Notes: generated from the letters alone by a model not told the origin. DNA of 64,000 nucleotides from an uncultured bacterium (GCA_948469375.1 CAOKLO010000001.1:1-64000), one strand, 5' to 3'; positions 19,883 through 29,644 are shown, counted from the stretch's first letter. Program-made: numbers and translations.

Positions 19883-21940
19883 ATGAGCTCCCGGCCCTGG
19901 CGGCAACAGAAAGAGGTGTTCGAGGTGTATCAGAGGCTGACGCGGATGCTGGCTCCCCACATTGGACTATACTTCGTCGTAATGGCCGCCTTTGCCGGCG
20001 TCACCGCCCTGCTGGGGGAGACCCAGGCGGCGGCGGGCGAGCTGATCGTGGTGGCCGCGCTGCTGGCGGCCTATGCCGCCTCCGCCCTCCGGCGCAGGCG
20101 GGAGGCGGACCGCTGGCTCAAGGAGATCATGGACAGCATGGACCAGGCCACCCGGGACAGCACCCTGAACTGTCCCCTGCCCCTGGTGATGTTCCGCCCG
20201 GACACCGACGAGGTGGTGTGGTCCAACGACCGCTTTTTGCGCCTTGTCGGCGGGCAGGAGCGGATGTTCGACACCAAGCTGGCCGACCTGGCCCCCGCCT
20301 TTGACAGCCGCTGGCTGCTGGAGGGCAAAAACGAGTGCCCCGACGAGGTGGATTTAGGCGGGCGGCGCTATCGGGTGTTCGGCGACATGGCCCGGCCCTC
20401 CGCCGGAAACGAGGAAAACCTTCTGGCCACCACCTACTGGCTGGACGTGTCCGAGCTGGCCGACACCCGGGACATCTATAAGGCTACCCGGCCCGTGCTG
20501 GCCGTGCTGCTGCTGGACAATTACGAGGACGCCATCAAAAACCAGGACGAGGACATTCGCTCGGCCATGCTCAGCGATGTCGTCCGGCGGCTCACCCGCT
20601 GGGCGGAGCAGTCCCACGCCGCCTTCCTGCGGCTGGAGCGGGACCGGTTCCTGGTCCTCTTTGAGGAGCAGTATTTGGCGGACTATAAAGAGGAGAAGTT
20701 TTCCCTGCTGGACAGCGTGCGGGAGGTGGTCAACCCAGCCGGCATCCCCGCCACCGTCACCATCGGCATCGGCGTGGACGGCGACACCTTCGACGAGCTG
20801 TACCGCTTTGCCAACCTGTCTGTGGAGATGGCGCTTTCAAGGGGCGGCGACCAGGCGGTCATCAAAAACCGGTTCACCTTCGAGTTCTTCGGCGGGCGCA
20901 GCAAGGAGACCGAGCGGCGCACCAAGGTGAAAAGCCGGGTGATGGCCTCCGCCATGGGCGAACTGGTGGCGGACGCCTCCTGCCTCATTGTCATGGGGCA
21001 CAAGTCCCCCGACTTCGACGCCGCCGGCGCGGCGGTGGGCGTGTGCGCCATCGCCCGGATGAAGGGCGTGCCCCACTATATCCTCCGGGACCATGTGTCC
21101 ACCCCCGCCGACGATTTGTACGACCGGGTGGCGGCCATGCCCCAGTACCAGGGTGTGTTCCTGGACAGCCAGGAGGCCATGCTCCGGGCGGACTCCCGCT
21201 CGCTGCTGGTGGTGGTGGACACCAACCGGCCCGAGCAGGTGCAGAACCGGGAGCTGCTGGACTCCTGCAACAAGGTGGCGGTCATCGACCACCACCGCCG
21301 GGCGGCCACCTATATTGAGGGAGCGGATCTGAACTTTCATGAGCCCTATGCCTCCTCCGCCTGCGAGCTGGTGACGGAGCTCATCGGTTACTTGATGGAG
21401 ACCACCGACCTGCTCCCCGGCGAGGCGGAGGCCCTGATGGCCGGACTGATGCTGGACACCAAAAACTTCACCATGCGCACCGGCGGGCGCACCTTTGAGG
21501 CGGCGGCCCTGCTCCGCCGGGCGGGGGGCGACACCGGCGAGGTGCGCAAACTGTTTCAGACCAACCTCAACGACGCGGTGGCCAAATACGGCATCATCCA
21601 GAACGCCAAAATGTACCGCAGGGACATCGCCATCGCCGCCTCCAGCCATTCGGTGGGCCGGGTGACCGCCGCCAAGGCGGCGGACGAGCTGCTGAACATC
21701 GCGGGCATCGGCGCGTCCTTCGTGCTCTACCCAGAGGAGGGGCGGGTGGTGGTCTCCGGCCGCAGCTCCAGCGACACCAACGTGCAGGTCATCCTGGAGG
21801 CGCTGGGGGGCGGCGGCAACGCCGCCGCCGCCGGGGCCCAGATCCCGGACAAGACGGTGGAGCAGGTGCTGGCCGAGCTCCACGCCGCGCTGGACGGCTA
21901 CTTTGACGGCGAGGACAGCGGGGAGCCGGAGGAAGCATAG
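19883..21940 (+). CDS. gdpP: Cyclic-di-AMP phosphodiesterase GdpP
   Basis: Membrane-bound enzyme that hydrolyses cyclic di-AMP and so tunes osmolyte transport and wall homeostasis. The 685-residue layout is classical: two membrane helices (residues 25-70), a PAS-like domain, a degenerate GGDEF domain (about 185-330) and DHH plus DHHA1 domains (about 355-670) with SPDFDAAGAAVG, VVVDTNRPEQVQN, VIDHHRR and GLMLDTKNFTMRTG. The start is uncertain: ATG 19883 has no ribosome site and is nearly at the predicted +1; in-frame GTG codons at 19916 and 19925 are alternatives. It heads the gdpP-rplI-dnaB order common in Firmicutes. Confidence 0.96.
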   Translation: MSSRPWRQQKEVFEVYQRLTRMLAPHIGLYFVVMAAFAGVTALLGETQAAAGELIVVAALLAAYAASALRRRREADRWLKEIMDSMDQATRDSTLNCPLPLVMFRPDTDEVVWSNDRFLRLVGGQERMFDTKLADLAPAFDSRWLLEGKNECPDEVDLGGRRYRVFGDMARPSAGNEENLLATTYWLDVSELADTRDIYKATRPVLAVLLLDNYEDAIKNQDEDIRSAMLSDVVRRLTRWAEQSHAAFLRLERDRFLVLFEEQYLADYKEEKFSLLDSVREVVNPAGIPATVTIGIGVDGDTFDELYRFANLSVEMALSRGGDQAVIKNRFTFEFFGGRSKETERRTKVKSRVMASAMGELVADASCLIVMGHKSPDFDAAGAAVGVCAIARMKGVPHYILRDHVSTPADDLYDRVAAMPQYQGVFLDSQEAMLRADSRSLLVVVDTNRPEQVQNRELLDSCNKVAVIDHHRRAATYIEGADLNFHEPYASSACELVTELIGYLMETTDLLPGEAEALMAGLMLDTKNFTMRTGGRTFEAAALLRRAGGDTGEVRKLFQTNLNDAVAKYGIIQNAKMYRRDIAIAASSHSVGRVTAAKAADELLNIAGIGASFVLYPEEGRVVVSGRSSSDTNVQVILEALGGGGNAAAAGAQIPDKTVEQVLAELHAALDGYFDGEDSGEPEEA

Positions 21941-21996
21941 CCTCATAAAGCATATTTTCGGGCGTCACAGCCCATACCAAATTGGAGGAATACAAT

Positions 21997-22446
21997 ATGA
22001 AAGTCATTTTACAGCAGGACGTGAAGGGTCAGGGCAAAAAGGGCCAGATGGTGGAGGTCTCCGACGGCTACGGCCGGAATTTCCTCCTGCCCCGGAAGCT
22101 GGCGGTGGAGGCCACCGCCGAGAACGTGAACACCATGAAGATGCAGGACAAGGCCCGGCAGGCCAAGCTGGCCGAGGAAAAGGCCGCGGCCCAGGCGGCG
22201 GCGGAGCAGCTCAAGGGCTGCCAGGTCCAGATCCGGGCCAAGGCGGGCCAGGGGGGGCGGCTGTTCGGCTCCATCACCAGCCGGGAGATCAGCGACGAGC
22301 TGAAGGCCCAGCACGGCATCGACGTAAACAAGAGCAAGATCGTGCTCAGCGACCCCATCAAGTCCTTCGGGACCTTTGAGATCAAATGCAAGCTGGGCAG
22401 CGAGGTCAGCGGCGTCATCAACCTGCTGGTGATTGAGGATAAATAA
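21997..22446 (+). CDS. rplI: 50S ribosomal protein L9
   Basis: 149 residues from ATG 21997, chosen for the GGAGGAATACAAT ribosome site; the frame is open five codons further upstream. The N-terminal domain MKVILQQDVKGQGKKGQMVEVSDGYGRNFLLPRKLA is the L9 signature, followed by the long connecting helix and the C-terminal domain (LFGSITSREISDELKAQHGIDVNKSKIVL). It binds 23S rRNA at the base of the L1 stalk. It lies between gdpP and dnaB, the usual Firmicutes order. Confidence 0.97.
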   Translation: MKVILQQDVKGQGKKGQMVEVSDGYGRNFLLPRKLAVEATAENVNTMKMQDKARQAKLAEEKAAAQAAAEQLKGCQVQIRAKAGQGGRLFGSITSREISDELKAQHGIDVNKSKIVLSDPIKSFGTFEIKCKLGSEVSGVINLLVIEDK

Positions 22447-22581
22447 GAAGCGCGGAGCCGTCGTGAGCAGCGGGCTAAATCCAAAGCGCAGGGAAATCCC
22501 GGGAAGGACCGCAGGCCCTGGAGGGAGTTTCCCGGAGTCGGAGGACTTAGAGCCGCGTCGCGAACAGGCGCAGCGTGACAA
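22447..22581 (+). repeat. 135-bp structured element, copy 1
   Basis: Begins GAAGCGCGGAGCC directly after the rplI stop and ends GCGCAGCGTGACAA. Nested complementary segments are visible: GGCTAAATCC near the left with GGACTTAGAGCC near the right, GGGAAA with TTTCCC further in, and CGCGG with CCGCG outside. Copy 2 differs at three bases. No protein is supported. Confidence 0.9.
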
Positions 22582-22585
22582 ACGA

Positions 22586-22720
22586 GAAGCGCGGAGCCGT
22601 CGTGAGCAGCGGGCTAAGTCCGAAGCGCAGGGAAATCCCAGGAAGGACCGCAGGCCCTGGAGGGAGTTTCCCGGAGTCGGAGGACTTAGAGCCGCGTCGC
22701 GAACAGGCGCAGCGTGACAA
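22586..22720 (+). repeat. 135-bp structured element, copy 2
   Basis: Tandem copy, 4 bases after copy 1, period 139. Differences are AATCC to AGTCC, CAAAG to CGAAG, and CCCGGG to CCCAGG. Here the GGCTAAGTCC arm pairs without the A-C mismatch of copy 1. It ends 27 bases before dnaB, so it is transcribed within the gdpP-dnaB unit unless it stops transcription itself. Confidence 0.9.
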
Positions 22721-22747
22721 TGCAACGGAGAAAGGAGCTGAGTCCCC

Positions 22748-24112
22748 ATGCCCGGTGAAGAACTGAACGACCTGCACCTGCCCCACTCCGTTATGGCGGA
22801 GCAGTCCGTGCTGGGCGCCATGCTCCTCAACGAGTCGTGCATCGCCAAGGTGATCGAGCGTCTGCGGCCCGACGACTTCTACATGCGCCAGAACCGGGAC
22901 CTGTTCCAGGTGCTGTTCGACATGTTCAACCACTTCGAGCCCATCGACATGGTGACGGTGGTGGACCGGATGACCCAGACCGGAACCTATGACGCCAACA
23001 CCACCGTGCCCTACCTCCAGCAGCTCATGGAAATCACCCCCACCACCGCCAATGTGATGGAGTACGCCGCCATTGTGGCGGATAAGGCCCAGCTGCGCCG
23101 GGTGGGTGAGACCGCTTGGGAGATCACCGAGATGGTCCGCGCGGAAAGCGGCACCTCCGACCAGGTGCTGGAGGCCGCCGAGCAGCGCATCTACGCCATC
23201 CGGCAGGGCAGAGCCGCCCAAGGCATGAGCCATATTTCCACCGTTATGGGCAGCGTGTGGGACACCATTAAGGAGCTCCAGGCCCAGGGGGGCGAGTTTC
23301 CCGGCATCTCCACCGGCCTGATCGACCTGGACCGGCGCATTTCCGGGCTGAGCAACTCCGACCTTATCATTCTGGCCGCCCGGCCCGGCGTGGGAAAGAC
23401 CTCCCTGGCCCTGAACATCGGCGTGGAGGCGGCCAAGCACTCAGGTAAGACCGTAGCGGTGTTCTCCCTGGAAATGAGCAAGGAGCAGCTGGGTATGCGT
23501 CTGGTGTCCACCGAGTGCCTGATGGACAATAAAAAGCTGTCCACCGGCCGCATCGCCGGGGAGGAGGAGTGGAACCGGGTGGCCATGGCCGTGGCCAGCC
23601 TGAGCCAGGCCAACATGTATATCGACGACGACGCCTCCCTGTCGGTGGCGGACATCAACGCCAAGTGCCGCCGCATCGACAACCTGGGGCTGGTCGTCAT
23701 CGACTACCTCCAGCTCATGACCTCGGCGGGCGGGCCGACCAAGAGCAGCGACAACCGCCAGCAGATTGTCTCCGACATGTCCCGGTCCCTGAAGCTGATG
23801 GCCAAGGAGCTGAACGTGCCGGTGATCTGCCTGTCTCAGCTGTCCCGCGCCAACGAGAGCCGAAGCGGGTCCCAGCGGCGGCCCATGCTGTCCGACCTGC
23901 GGGATTCCGGCGCCATCGAGCAGGACGCGGACATCGTGCTGTTTCTCTATCGAGAGAGCTATTATGACGAGGACGCGGAAAACCTCAACCTGGCCGAGTG
24001 CATCGTGGCCAAGAACCGTCACGGCGAGACGGGCACCGTGGAGCTGGAGTGGCGGCCCGAGTTCACCACCTTCCGCAACTACACCCACCGGGACGACGAG
24101 GACGATTACTGA
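22748..24112 (+). CDS. dnaB: Replicative DNA helicase DnaB
   Basis: Hexameric 5'-3' helicase at the replication fork. The 454-residue protein has the N-terminal helical domain (LPHSVMAEQSVLGAMLLNESCIAKV), a linker, and the RecA-like domain with Walker A ARPGVGKTS at about 211-219, Walker B VVIDYLQLM and LSQLSRANESRSGSQRRPMLSDLRDSGAIEQDADIV. No intein is present. GAAAGGAG precedes the ATG. The stop overlaps the tilS start. Confidence 0.98.
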   Translation: MPGEELNDLHLPHSVMAEQSVLGAMLLNESCIAKVIERLRPDDFYMRQNRDLFQVLFDMFNHFEPIDMVTVVDRMTQTGTYDANTTVPYLQQLMEITPTTANVMEYAAIVADKAQLRRVGETAWEITEMVRAESGTSDQVLEAAEQRIYAIRQGRAAQGMSHISTVMGSVWDTIKELQAQGGEFPGISTGLIDLDRRISGLSNSDLIILAARPGVGKTSLALNIGVEAAKHSGKTVAVFSLEMSKEQLGMRLVSTECLMDNKKLSTGRIAGEEEWNRVAMAVASLSQANMYIDDDASLSVADINAKCRRIDNLGLVVIDYLQLMTSAGGPTKSSDNRQQIVSDMSRSLKLMAKELNVPVICLSQLSRANESRSGSQRRPMLSDLRDSGAIEQDADIVLFLYRESYYDEDAENLNLAECIVAKNRHGETGTVELEWRPEFTTFRNYTHRDDEDDY

Positions 24113-25449
24113 TGAGCGATCCCTTTCAGTTTGCGCTGATCCCCCCCGGCAGCGGGGTGCTGTGCGCCCTGTCCGGCGGTGCGGACAGTATGTACCTGCT
24201 GTGCCGCCTGCTGGAGGGCCGGGAAAAATACGGCTGGACGGTGTATGCCGCCCATTTCAACCACGGCCTTCGTCTCACCGCACAGCGGGATGAGGACTTC
24301 GTCCGGGACTGGTGCGGGAAACAAAACGTCCCACTATACACTTGCCATGATAACGTAGCGGAGTATGCTTGCCGTGAAAAACGCTCCGTTGAGGAGGCGG
24401 GGCGGATCTTGCGCTACCGCTTCCTGGAGGACACCGCCTGGGAGATCGGCTGTGCCCAGCGTCCCATCCTCATCGCCACCGGCCACCACGCCATGGACAA
24501 CGCCGAGACGGTGCTGATGAACCTGATCCGGGGCTGCGGCCTGAATGGCCTCACCGGCATTCCCCAGCGCCGGGAAAACATCGTCCGGCCCATGCTGGAG
24601 GCGTCCCGGAGGGAAATTGAAGCCTTTTTGGAGGCAAAGGGCGTTCCCCATGTGGAGGACGAAACCAATACCGACCTAAGCTACACGAGAAATAAAGTGC
24701 GGCATCAGCTTCTGCCCCTGCTGGAGGAGCTGAACCCCAGGGCCGCCGCCCACATTGCCGCCGCCGCCCGCCGCCTGCGGGAGGACGGGGAGGAGCTGTC
24801 CCGGCAGGCGGCGCTGATCGCCAAACAGGGACTGGACATCCCGGAGGGGATGGCCGTCCCCATCCGAGCGCTGAACGAAGCGCCCCGGCCTTTGGCCCTG
24901 CGGGCCTGCGCCCTGCTGGCGGACAGGGCGGGGCTTGGGGCGGAGGCCGTCCACCTGGACGGGATGCTGACCCTGGCGGCGGGGGATGATCCCTCCGCCC
25001 AAATGGACGTGCCGGGGGGAAGCGTGCGGCGGCAGTACGATCTGCTGGTGTTTTCCCCAGATCCGGAATTTGAGCCCGGGCCGCCCGTCCCCAGGGAACT
25101 GGTGGAGGGCGAGATCCGCTGGGGGGGCTGGATCATCCGCTGTATCCGGGCGGTGTGCCCGGGAAAGGCCTATGTCAGTCCCCGGGAGTTCTATTTGAAG
25201 CCGGAGCGCTGCCTCATCCGTCCCCGCCGGGAGGGAGATCGGATCACACTGGGGAAGCGTCCCGCCAAAACGGTAAAAAAACTGATGATTGAGGGGCGCG
25301 TCCCCGTTGCAGCCCGGGAGCGGACGCCGGTATTGGCGCTGGGGGGGCGGGTGGCCGCCGTGGGCGGCTTTGGCCCCGATTTGGACTGTCTGGCCGAGCC
25401 GGGGAAACCGGCCCTGCATATTATTTTAAGCGTAGAGGAAGGAGAATGA
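24112..25449 (+). CDS. tilS: tRNA(Ile)-lysidine synthase
   Basis: ATP-dependent enzyme that converts C34 of the CAU-anticodon tRNA-Ile to lysidine, so that it reads AUA. 445 residues from ATG 24112, which overlaps the dnaB stop (TGATG). The PP-loop SGGADS is at residues 21-26; HFNHGLR, ATGHHAMDNAETVLMNLIRG and GIPQRRENIVRPML follow, and the C-terminal TilS substrate domain is present (RREGDRITL...KKLMIEGRVPVAARERTPVL). The order tilS-hpt-ftsH is the standard Firmicutes arrangement. Confidence 0.97.
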   Translation: MSDPFQFALIPPGSGVLCALSGGADSMYLLCRLLEGREKYGWTVYAAHFNHGLRLTAQRDEDFVRDWCGKQNVPLYTCHDNVAEYACREKRSVEEAGRILRYRFLEDTAWEIGCAQRPILIATGHHAMDNAETVLMNLIRGCGLNGLTGIPQRRENIVRPMLEASRREIEAFLEAKGVPHVEDETNTDLSYTRNKVRHQLLPLLEELNPRAAAHIAAAARRLREDGEELSRQAALIAKQGLDIPEGMAVPIRALNEAPRPLALRACALLADRAGLGAEAVHLDGMLTLAAGDDPSAQMDVPGGSVRRQYDLLVFSPDPEFEPGPPVPRELVEGEIRWGGWIIRCIRAVCPGKAYVSPREFYLKPERCLIRPRREGDRITLGKRPAKTVKKLMIEGRVPVAARERTPVLALGGRVAAVGGFGPDLDCLAEPGKPALHIILSVEEGE

Positions 25450-25452
25450 GGT

Positions 25453-25992
25453 ATGCACAAGGACGTCAAGCAGATCCTGTACACAGAGGAGGAGCTGCGC
25501 CGGCGGGTCAAGGAGCTGGGTTCCCAGATCACCGCCGACTATTACGGGCGGCGGCCCATGCTGATCTCCGTGCTCCGGGGGTCCTACATCTTCATGGCCG
25601 ACCTGACCCGGGCCATCAACCTGGACCTGACGGTGGACTTCATGGTGGTGTCCTCCTATGGGGCGGGCACCGTCAGCTCGGGGCAGGTGGAGATCAAAAA
25701 GGACCTGTCCGACTCCATCGAGGGCCGGGACCTCATCATCGTGGAGGACATTCTGGACTCGGGCAACACCCTGTATTACCTGCTGGAGGTGCTCCGCGCC
25801 CGGAAGCCCGCCTCCATCCGGCTGTGCACCCTGATGGATAAGCCGGAGCGGCGCACCAAGCCCATTACCGCCGACTACGCGGGCTTTACCATCCCGGACG
25901 CTTTTATTGTGGGCTACGGCCTGGACTTCAACGAGAGATACCGCAACCTGCCCTATGTGGGAGTGCTCAAGGAGTCCGTGTACGAAAAATAA
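25453..25992 (+). CDS. hpt: Hypoxanthine phosphoribosyltransferase
   Basis: 179 residues; purine salvage, converting hypoxanthine (and often guanine) plus PRPP to IMP (GMP). The PRPP loop IIVEDILDSGNTL lies at about 96-108; RGSYIFMADL, DFMVVSSYG and FIVGYGLDFNERYRNLPYVGVL are further conserved blocks. It starts 3 bases after tilS. A small hairpin (CGGTC..GACCG) lies in the 51-base gap before ftsH. Confidence 0.97.
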   Translation: MHKDVKQILYTEEELRRRVKELGSQITADYYGRRPMLISVLRGSYIFMADLTRAINLDLTVDFMVVSSYGAGTVSSGQVEIKKDLSDSIEGRDLIIVEDILDSGNTLYYLLEVLRARKPASIRLCTLMDKPERRTKPITADYAGFTIPDAFIVGYGLDFNERYRNLPYVGVLKESVYEK

Positions 25993-26043
25993 ACGGTCCG
26001 CCCCGCTGCTTCGGGCAGACCGCATTGAAGGGGAACGCCTATT

Positions 26044-27909
26044 TTGAGCTATCATAAGATCAGGAGTATCATCCTCTATACGGCGGTGGTGCTGGTGCTG
26101 CTGTGGGGGCTGGCCATATTCACCGGCGGGAGCAAGGACCAGGTCGCCTACTCCACCGTTCTGACCTACTTCCGGCAGGGACAGGTGGTCAGCTTCGTGG
26201 TGGACGAGGGCGGAACGCTGACCATGGAGCTGGCCGACGGCACCTCCCGCCGCCACGCCCTGGCGGATGTGGAGGCCTTCCGTCAGGATGCAGGCCCCCT
26301 GTACCTGGAACAGTATGAACGGGGCGTGCTGAAAAGCTACGACTTCAGGCAGAGGTACGAGATGCCCCTGTGGCTGGTGGTGCTGATCCCCAGCGCGGCG
26401 TCCGCCGCGCTGGCCCTGGTGCTGTGGATGCTGCTGGGCGCCCGCCAGCAGTCCTCCCAGAGCGGCGGGGGCGGAGGCGGAGGCATGGGCCGCTTTGGCC
26501 GGGCCCGCACCGTGGAGAGCCGGGACAGCAGCGTCACCTTTGCCGACGTGGCCGGGGCGGACGAGGAAAAGCAGGAGCTCCAGGAGCTGGTGGACTTTTT
26601 GAAGGAACCCCAGAAGTTCATCGACCTGGGGGCCCGCATCCCCAAGGGCGTGCTGCTGGTGGGTCCGCCGGGCACCGGCAAAACCCTGCTGGCCCGTGCC
26701 GTGGCCGGAGAGGCGGGCGTGCGGTTTTTGTCCATCTCCGGCTCCGACTTCGTGGAGCTGTATGTGGGCGTGGGCGCGTCCCGGGTCCGGGACCTGTTTG
26801 ACCAGGCTAAGCGGGAATCCCCCGCCATTGTGTTCATCGACGAGATCGACGCCGTGGGTCGCCAGCGGGGCGCGGGCCTGGGCGGCGGCCACGACGAGCG
26901 GGAACAGACCCTGAACCAGCTTTTGGTGGAAATGGACGGCTTTGCCGCCAACGAGGGGGTCATCGTCCTGGCCGCCACCAACCGGCAGGATATTCTGGAC
27001 CCCGCCCTGCTTCGCCCGGGCCGGTTCGACCGGCAGGTCTATGTGGGCAGGCCGGATATGAAGGGCCGGGAGGAAATTCTGCGGGTGCACACCCGGAAAA
27101 AGCCCCTGGCCGAGGATGTGGATTTGAAGGAGATCGCCCGGGAGACCACCGGATTTACCGGGGCCGATCTGGAGAACCTGATGAATGAGTCCGCCCTGCT
27201 GGCGGCCCGAAAGGACCAGTCCTATATCACCCTGACGGACATCCAGGAGTCGGTCATCAAGGTGATCGCCGGGCCGGAGAAGCGCAGCCGGGTGAAGATT
27301 CAGGAGGACAAGCGCATCACCGCCTATCATGAGGCGGGCCACGCCGTGGTGAGCCACGCCCTGCCCACCCAAGACCCGGTGCAGCAGATCACCATTGTCC
27401 CCCGGGGCGAGGCGGCGGGCATGACCATCAACCGCCCCGAGGAGGACCGGGACCATGTGTCCCGCCAGCGCCTGGTGGAGACCCTGTCCACCCTGTTGGG
27501 CGGGCGGTGCGCCGAGGAAACCGCCCTGGGCTTCGTGTGCACCGGCGCGGTGAGCGACCTTCAGCGGGCCACCGACATCGCCCGCAGCATGGTGACCAAA
27601 TACGGCATGAGCGAGAAGCTGGGCCACGCCACCTTCACCTCCGGCCACGACGAGGTGTTCATCGGTCGCTCCATGGCCCAAGCCAAGCCCTACTCCGAGC
27701 AGACCGCCGCCCTCATCGACCAGGAGGTCAAGGACCTGCTGGACAGCGCCTACGCGAAATGCAAGGAGATTTTGACCAGAGACCGGGACAAGCTGGAGCT
27801 GGTGGCCCAATTCCTGCTGGAGCACGAGACCATGGACGCCAAGCAGTTCCAGCTGGTATATGACGACCCGGCGGCCCTCAAGACCGCCGGTGAAACGCAG
27901 GAGAGCTGA
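26044..27909 (+). CDS. ftsH: ATP-dependent membrane zinc protease FtsH
   Basis: Hexameric AAA+ protease that removes damaged or short-lived membrane and cytosolic proteins. 621 residues from a TTG start with AAGGGG upstream. Two membrane helices (about 8-26 and 108-131) flank a small external domain; a Gly-rich linker precedes the AAA domain with Walker A GPPGTGKT (207-214), Walker [12 protein letters not shown] and the second region of homology ending RPGRFDR. The peptidase site HEAGH is at 429-433. It ends 3 bases before lepB. Confidence 0.97.
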   Translation: MSYHKIRSIILYTAVVLVLLWGLAIFTGGSKDQVAYSTVLTYFRQGQVVSFVVDEGGTLTMELADGTSRRHALADVEAFRQDAGPLYLEQYERGVLKSYDFRQRYEMPLWLVVLIPSAASAALALVLWMLLGARQQSSQSGGGGGGGMGRFGRARTVESRDSSVTFADVAGADEEKQELQELVDFLKEPQKFIDLGARIPKGVLLVGPPGTGKTLLARAVAGEAGVRFLSISGSDFVELYVGVGASRVRDLFDQAKRESPAIVFIDEIDAVGRQRGAGLGGGHDEREQTLNQLLVEMDGFAANEGVIVLAATNRQDILDPALLRPGRFDRQVYVGRPDMKGREEILRVHTRKKPLAEDVDLKEIARETTGFTGADLENLMNESALLAARKDQSYITLTDIQESVIKVIAGPEKRSRVKIQEDKRITAYHEAGHAVVSHALPTQDPVQQITIVPRGEAAGMTINRPEEDRDHVSRQRLVETLSTLLGGRCAEETALGFVCTGAVSDLQRATDIARSMVTKYGMSEKLGHATFTSGHDEVFIGRSMAQAKPYSEQTAALIDQEVKDLLDSAYAKCKEILTRDRDKLELVAQFLLEHETMDAKQFQLVYDDPAALKTAGETQES

Positions 27910-27912
27910 CGC

Positions 27913-28560
27913 ATGGAAAACTGGGAATCAGAAGTAGAACAAAATCTGGCCGGGGAGCCCTCTCCCGGGGACGCCTCCGGGCCGGACGCCGGACAACCCG
28001 ACCCCAACGACGGCGCCAAGGCCCGCAAGGAGGTCTCCGACGGGCGGGACCTGTACCTGAACATCCGGGTGCTAGTGATCATGATGACGGTGTTCGTGCT
28101 GATGTTCACCTTTGTGGCCCGGATCATTGTGGTGAGCGGGCCGTCCATGGAGAACACCCTCATCGAGGGAGACCTCATTCTGGTGTGGTCCCTGGGCTGC
28201 ACCCCTGAACAGGGAGACATTGTGGTGCTCACCCAGGAGAGCTATCAGGAGGACTCCATTGTCAAGCGAGTCATCGCCACCGAGGGGCAAACGGTGGACA
28301 TCGACTATTTTTCCGGCGCCGTCTATGTGGACGGCGAGGCCCTGGAGGAGGACTACACCAAGGAGCAGATGCTGCTGCCCACCTACGGCGAGGGACTGAA
28401 CCACGTCACCGTGCCGGAGGGGTGCATCTTCGTCATGGGGGACAACCGCAACCATTCCGCCGACAGCCGCTATCCCGCCATCGGCATTGTGGACGTGCGG
28501 TGTGTTATCGGCCGCGGCGCGGCGGTGCTGTTCCCGTTCCACCACTGGAAGGGGCTGTAA
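27913..28560 (+). CDS. lepB: Signal peptidase I
   Basis: 215 residues. Membrane-bound serine/lysine protease that removes signal peptides. A long acidic N-terminal cytoplasmic part (about 45 residues) precedes one membrane helix (VLVIMMTVFVLMFTFVARIIVV). The nucleophile is Ser78 in GPSMENTL and the general base Lys118 in SIVKRVIATEG; the MGDNRNHSADSR box is complete. It follows ftsH directly. It would process the surface proteins encoded earlier in the window. Confidence 0.96.
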   Translation: MENWESEVEQNLAGEPSPGDASGPDAGQPDPNDGAKARKEVSDGRDLYLNIRVLVIMMTVFVLMFTFVARIIVVSGPSMENTLIEGDLILVWSLGCTPEQGDIVVLTQESYQEDSIVKRVIATEGQTVDIDYFSGAVYVDGEALEEDYTKEQMLLPTYGEGLNHVTVPEGCIFVMGDNRNHSADSRYPAIGIVDVRCVIGRGAAVLFPFHHWKGL

Positions 28561-28711
28561 TGCTTTTCCTTCCGGGAAAAAGCATCCAAAAGAGCTTTTA
28601 ACCGCTGGCAAAGGGCTTATTAATTGTGGGTTTCTGTCCGGCAGCAAAGCAGCATAAACCCTGCGCAGCGAATTTATCCCGTTGCCCTGTCCGGACGGGG
28701 GGAGGTTTTCC

Positions 28712-29644
28712 ATGGATACCATCGCTAAAAATTTATCCGGGCGGCTGTCCTGGCTGCTGTTTGCCCTGTCGTCGGCCTTTGTGGCCGCCGCCCTGCGCCG
28801 GTGGCAGCTGGGTTCCGCCTTTGAGGAGGGCACGGGGCTTCCCATCCCCCATGCCCAGGCCAGCGTCATTCTCACCTGCGTGCTGGTGATGGCGGCGGCG
28901 TGGTTCATGATTCTGGCCGTTCATCAGCCGGTATCTAAACACACCAGCCGCTGGGACCTGGCCTTTTTGGACGCGGGGGACCCCATTTACCCCATTTTGG
29001 TGGTACTGGCCGCCTTCCTGGCCCTGGCGGCGGTCCCCTTTCTGCTGAAAGCGGGCGTCGGTCAGTGGATGACCTACCAGGAGGCGGTGGCCGCCAAAAA
29101 GCTGAACTCCAGCGTCCAGCTGCCCAGCAACAACGGCGCGCTGACCATCGCCACGGCGGTGGGAGCGCTGCTGTCCTTCCTGGGCCTGCTCCAAATGGGC
29201 CGGGACGGGCTCCGCCCCGGCAGGCGGAGCAGGGGCGGTTTTTCCGCCGCCCTGCCCGGCATGGCCGGGTGCATCTGGCTGATGGAGAGCTTCCGGGGCC
29301 ACGCCGCCAACCCGGTACAGTGGGATTACGCGCCCCTGCTGCTGGCCATTGTGGCCGGAATGCTGTTCTATATGGATTTTGCCGGGATATCCGCCGGCGC
29401 GGCCAGACCCAGGCGGCTGCTGTGGGTGGCGGCTATGACGCTGGTCATGTCCGCCGTGGCTCTGGTCGCTGTTTTGATGGAAAAGGCGCTGGCCGACCTG
29501 ATGCTGCTGCTGGCCCAGTCGCTGACGGCGGCGGCGGTGCTGTGGCGGCTGCCCCCCAACCTGGAGCACCCGCCCAAACTGAACGGAACCCCCATCCCCA
29601 AGCCTGGGGAAGCAAGTATACAGGAGGAAACCACCGATGAATGA
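28712..29644 (+). CDS. Hypothetical multi-pass membrane protein
   Basis: 310 residues from ATG 28712, set by a GGGGGAGG ribosome site. About eight hydrophobic helices are visible (for example LLFALSSAFVAAAL, ASVILTCVLVMAAAWFMILAV, YPILVVLAAFLALAAVPFLL, LTIATAVGALLSFLGLL), with a hydrophilic C-terminal tail. I do not recognise a family and no catalytic motif is seen. It overlaps metG by 8 bases, so the two are probably co-transcribed. The overlap suggests steady expression rather than a linked function. Confidence 0.75.
   Translation: MDTIAKNLSGRLSWLLFALSSAFVAAALRRWQLGSAFEEGTGLPIPHAQASVILTCVLVMAAAWFMILAVHQPVSKHTSRWDLAFLDAGDPIYPILVVLAAFLALAAVPFLLKAGVGQWMTYQEAVAAKKLNSSVQLPSNNGALTIATAVGALLSFLGLLQMGRDGLRPGRRSRGGFSAALPGMAGCIWLMESFRGHAANPVQWDYAPLLLAIVAGMLFYMDFAGISAGAARPRRLLWVAAMTLVMSAVALVAVLMEKALADLMLLLAQSLTAAAVLWRLPPNLEHPPKLNGTPIPKPGEASIQEETTDE

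Noticed and set aside
19883..21940. Ordinary diguanylate cyclase
   Set aside because: The GGDEF domain is degenerate and followed by DHH/DHHA1 domains, so it is a c-di-AMP phosphodiesterase.
22433..22766. Arg/Glu-rich open frames across the tandem 135-bp repeats, on both strands
   Set aside because: They translate the repeat itself; period 139 shifts the frame between copies, so no conserved protein is encoded.
25994..26022. Riboswitch or terminator between hpt and ftsH
   Set aside because: Only a short stem (CGGTC/GACCG) without T-run or conserved motif.
25426..27825. 799-residue open frame antisense to hpt and ftsH
   Set aside because: Low-complexity product mirroring the codon bias of hpt and ftsH; both real genes have all motifs.
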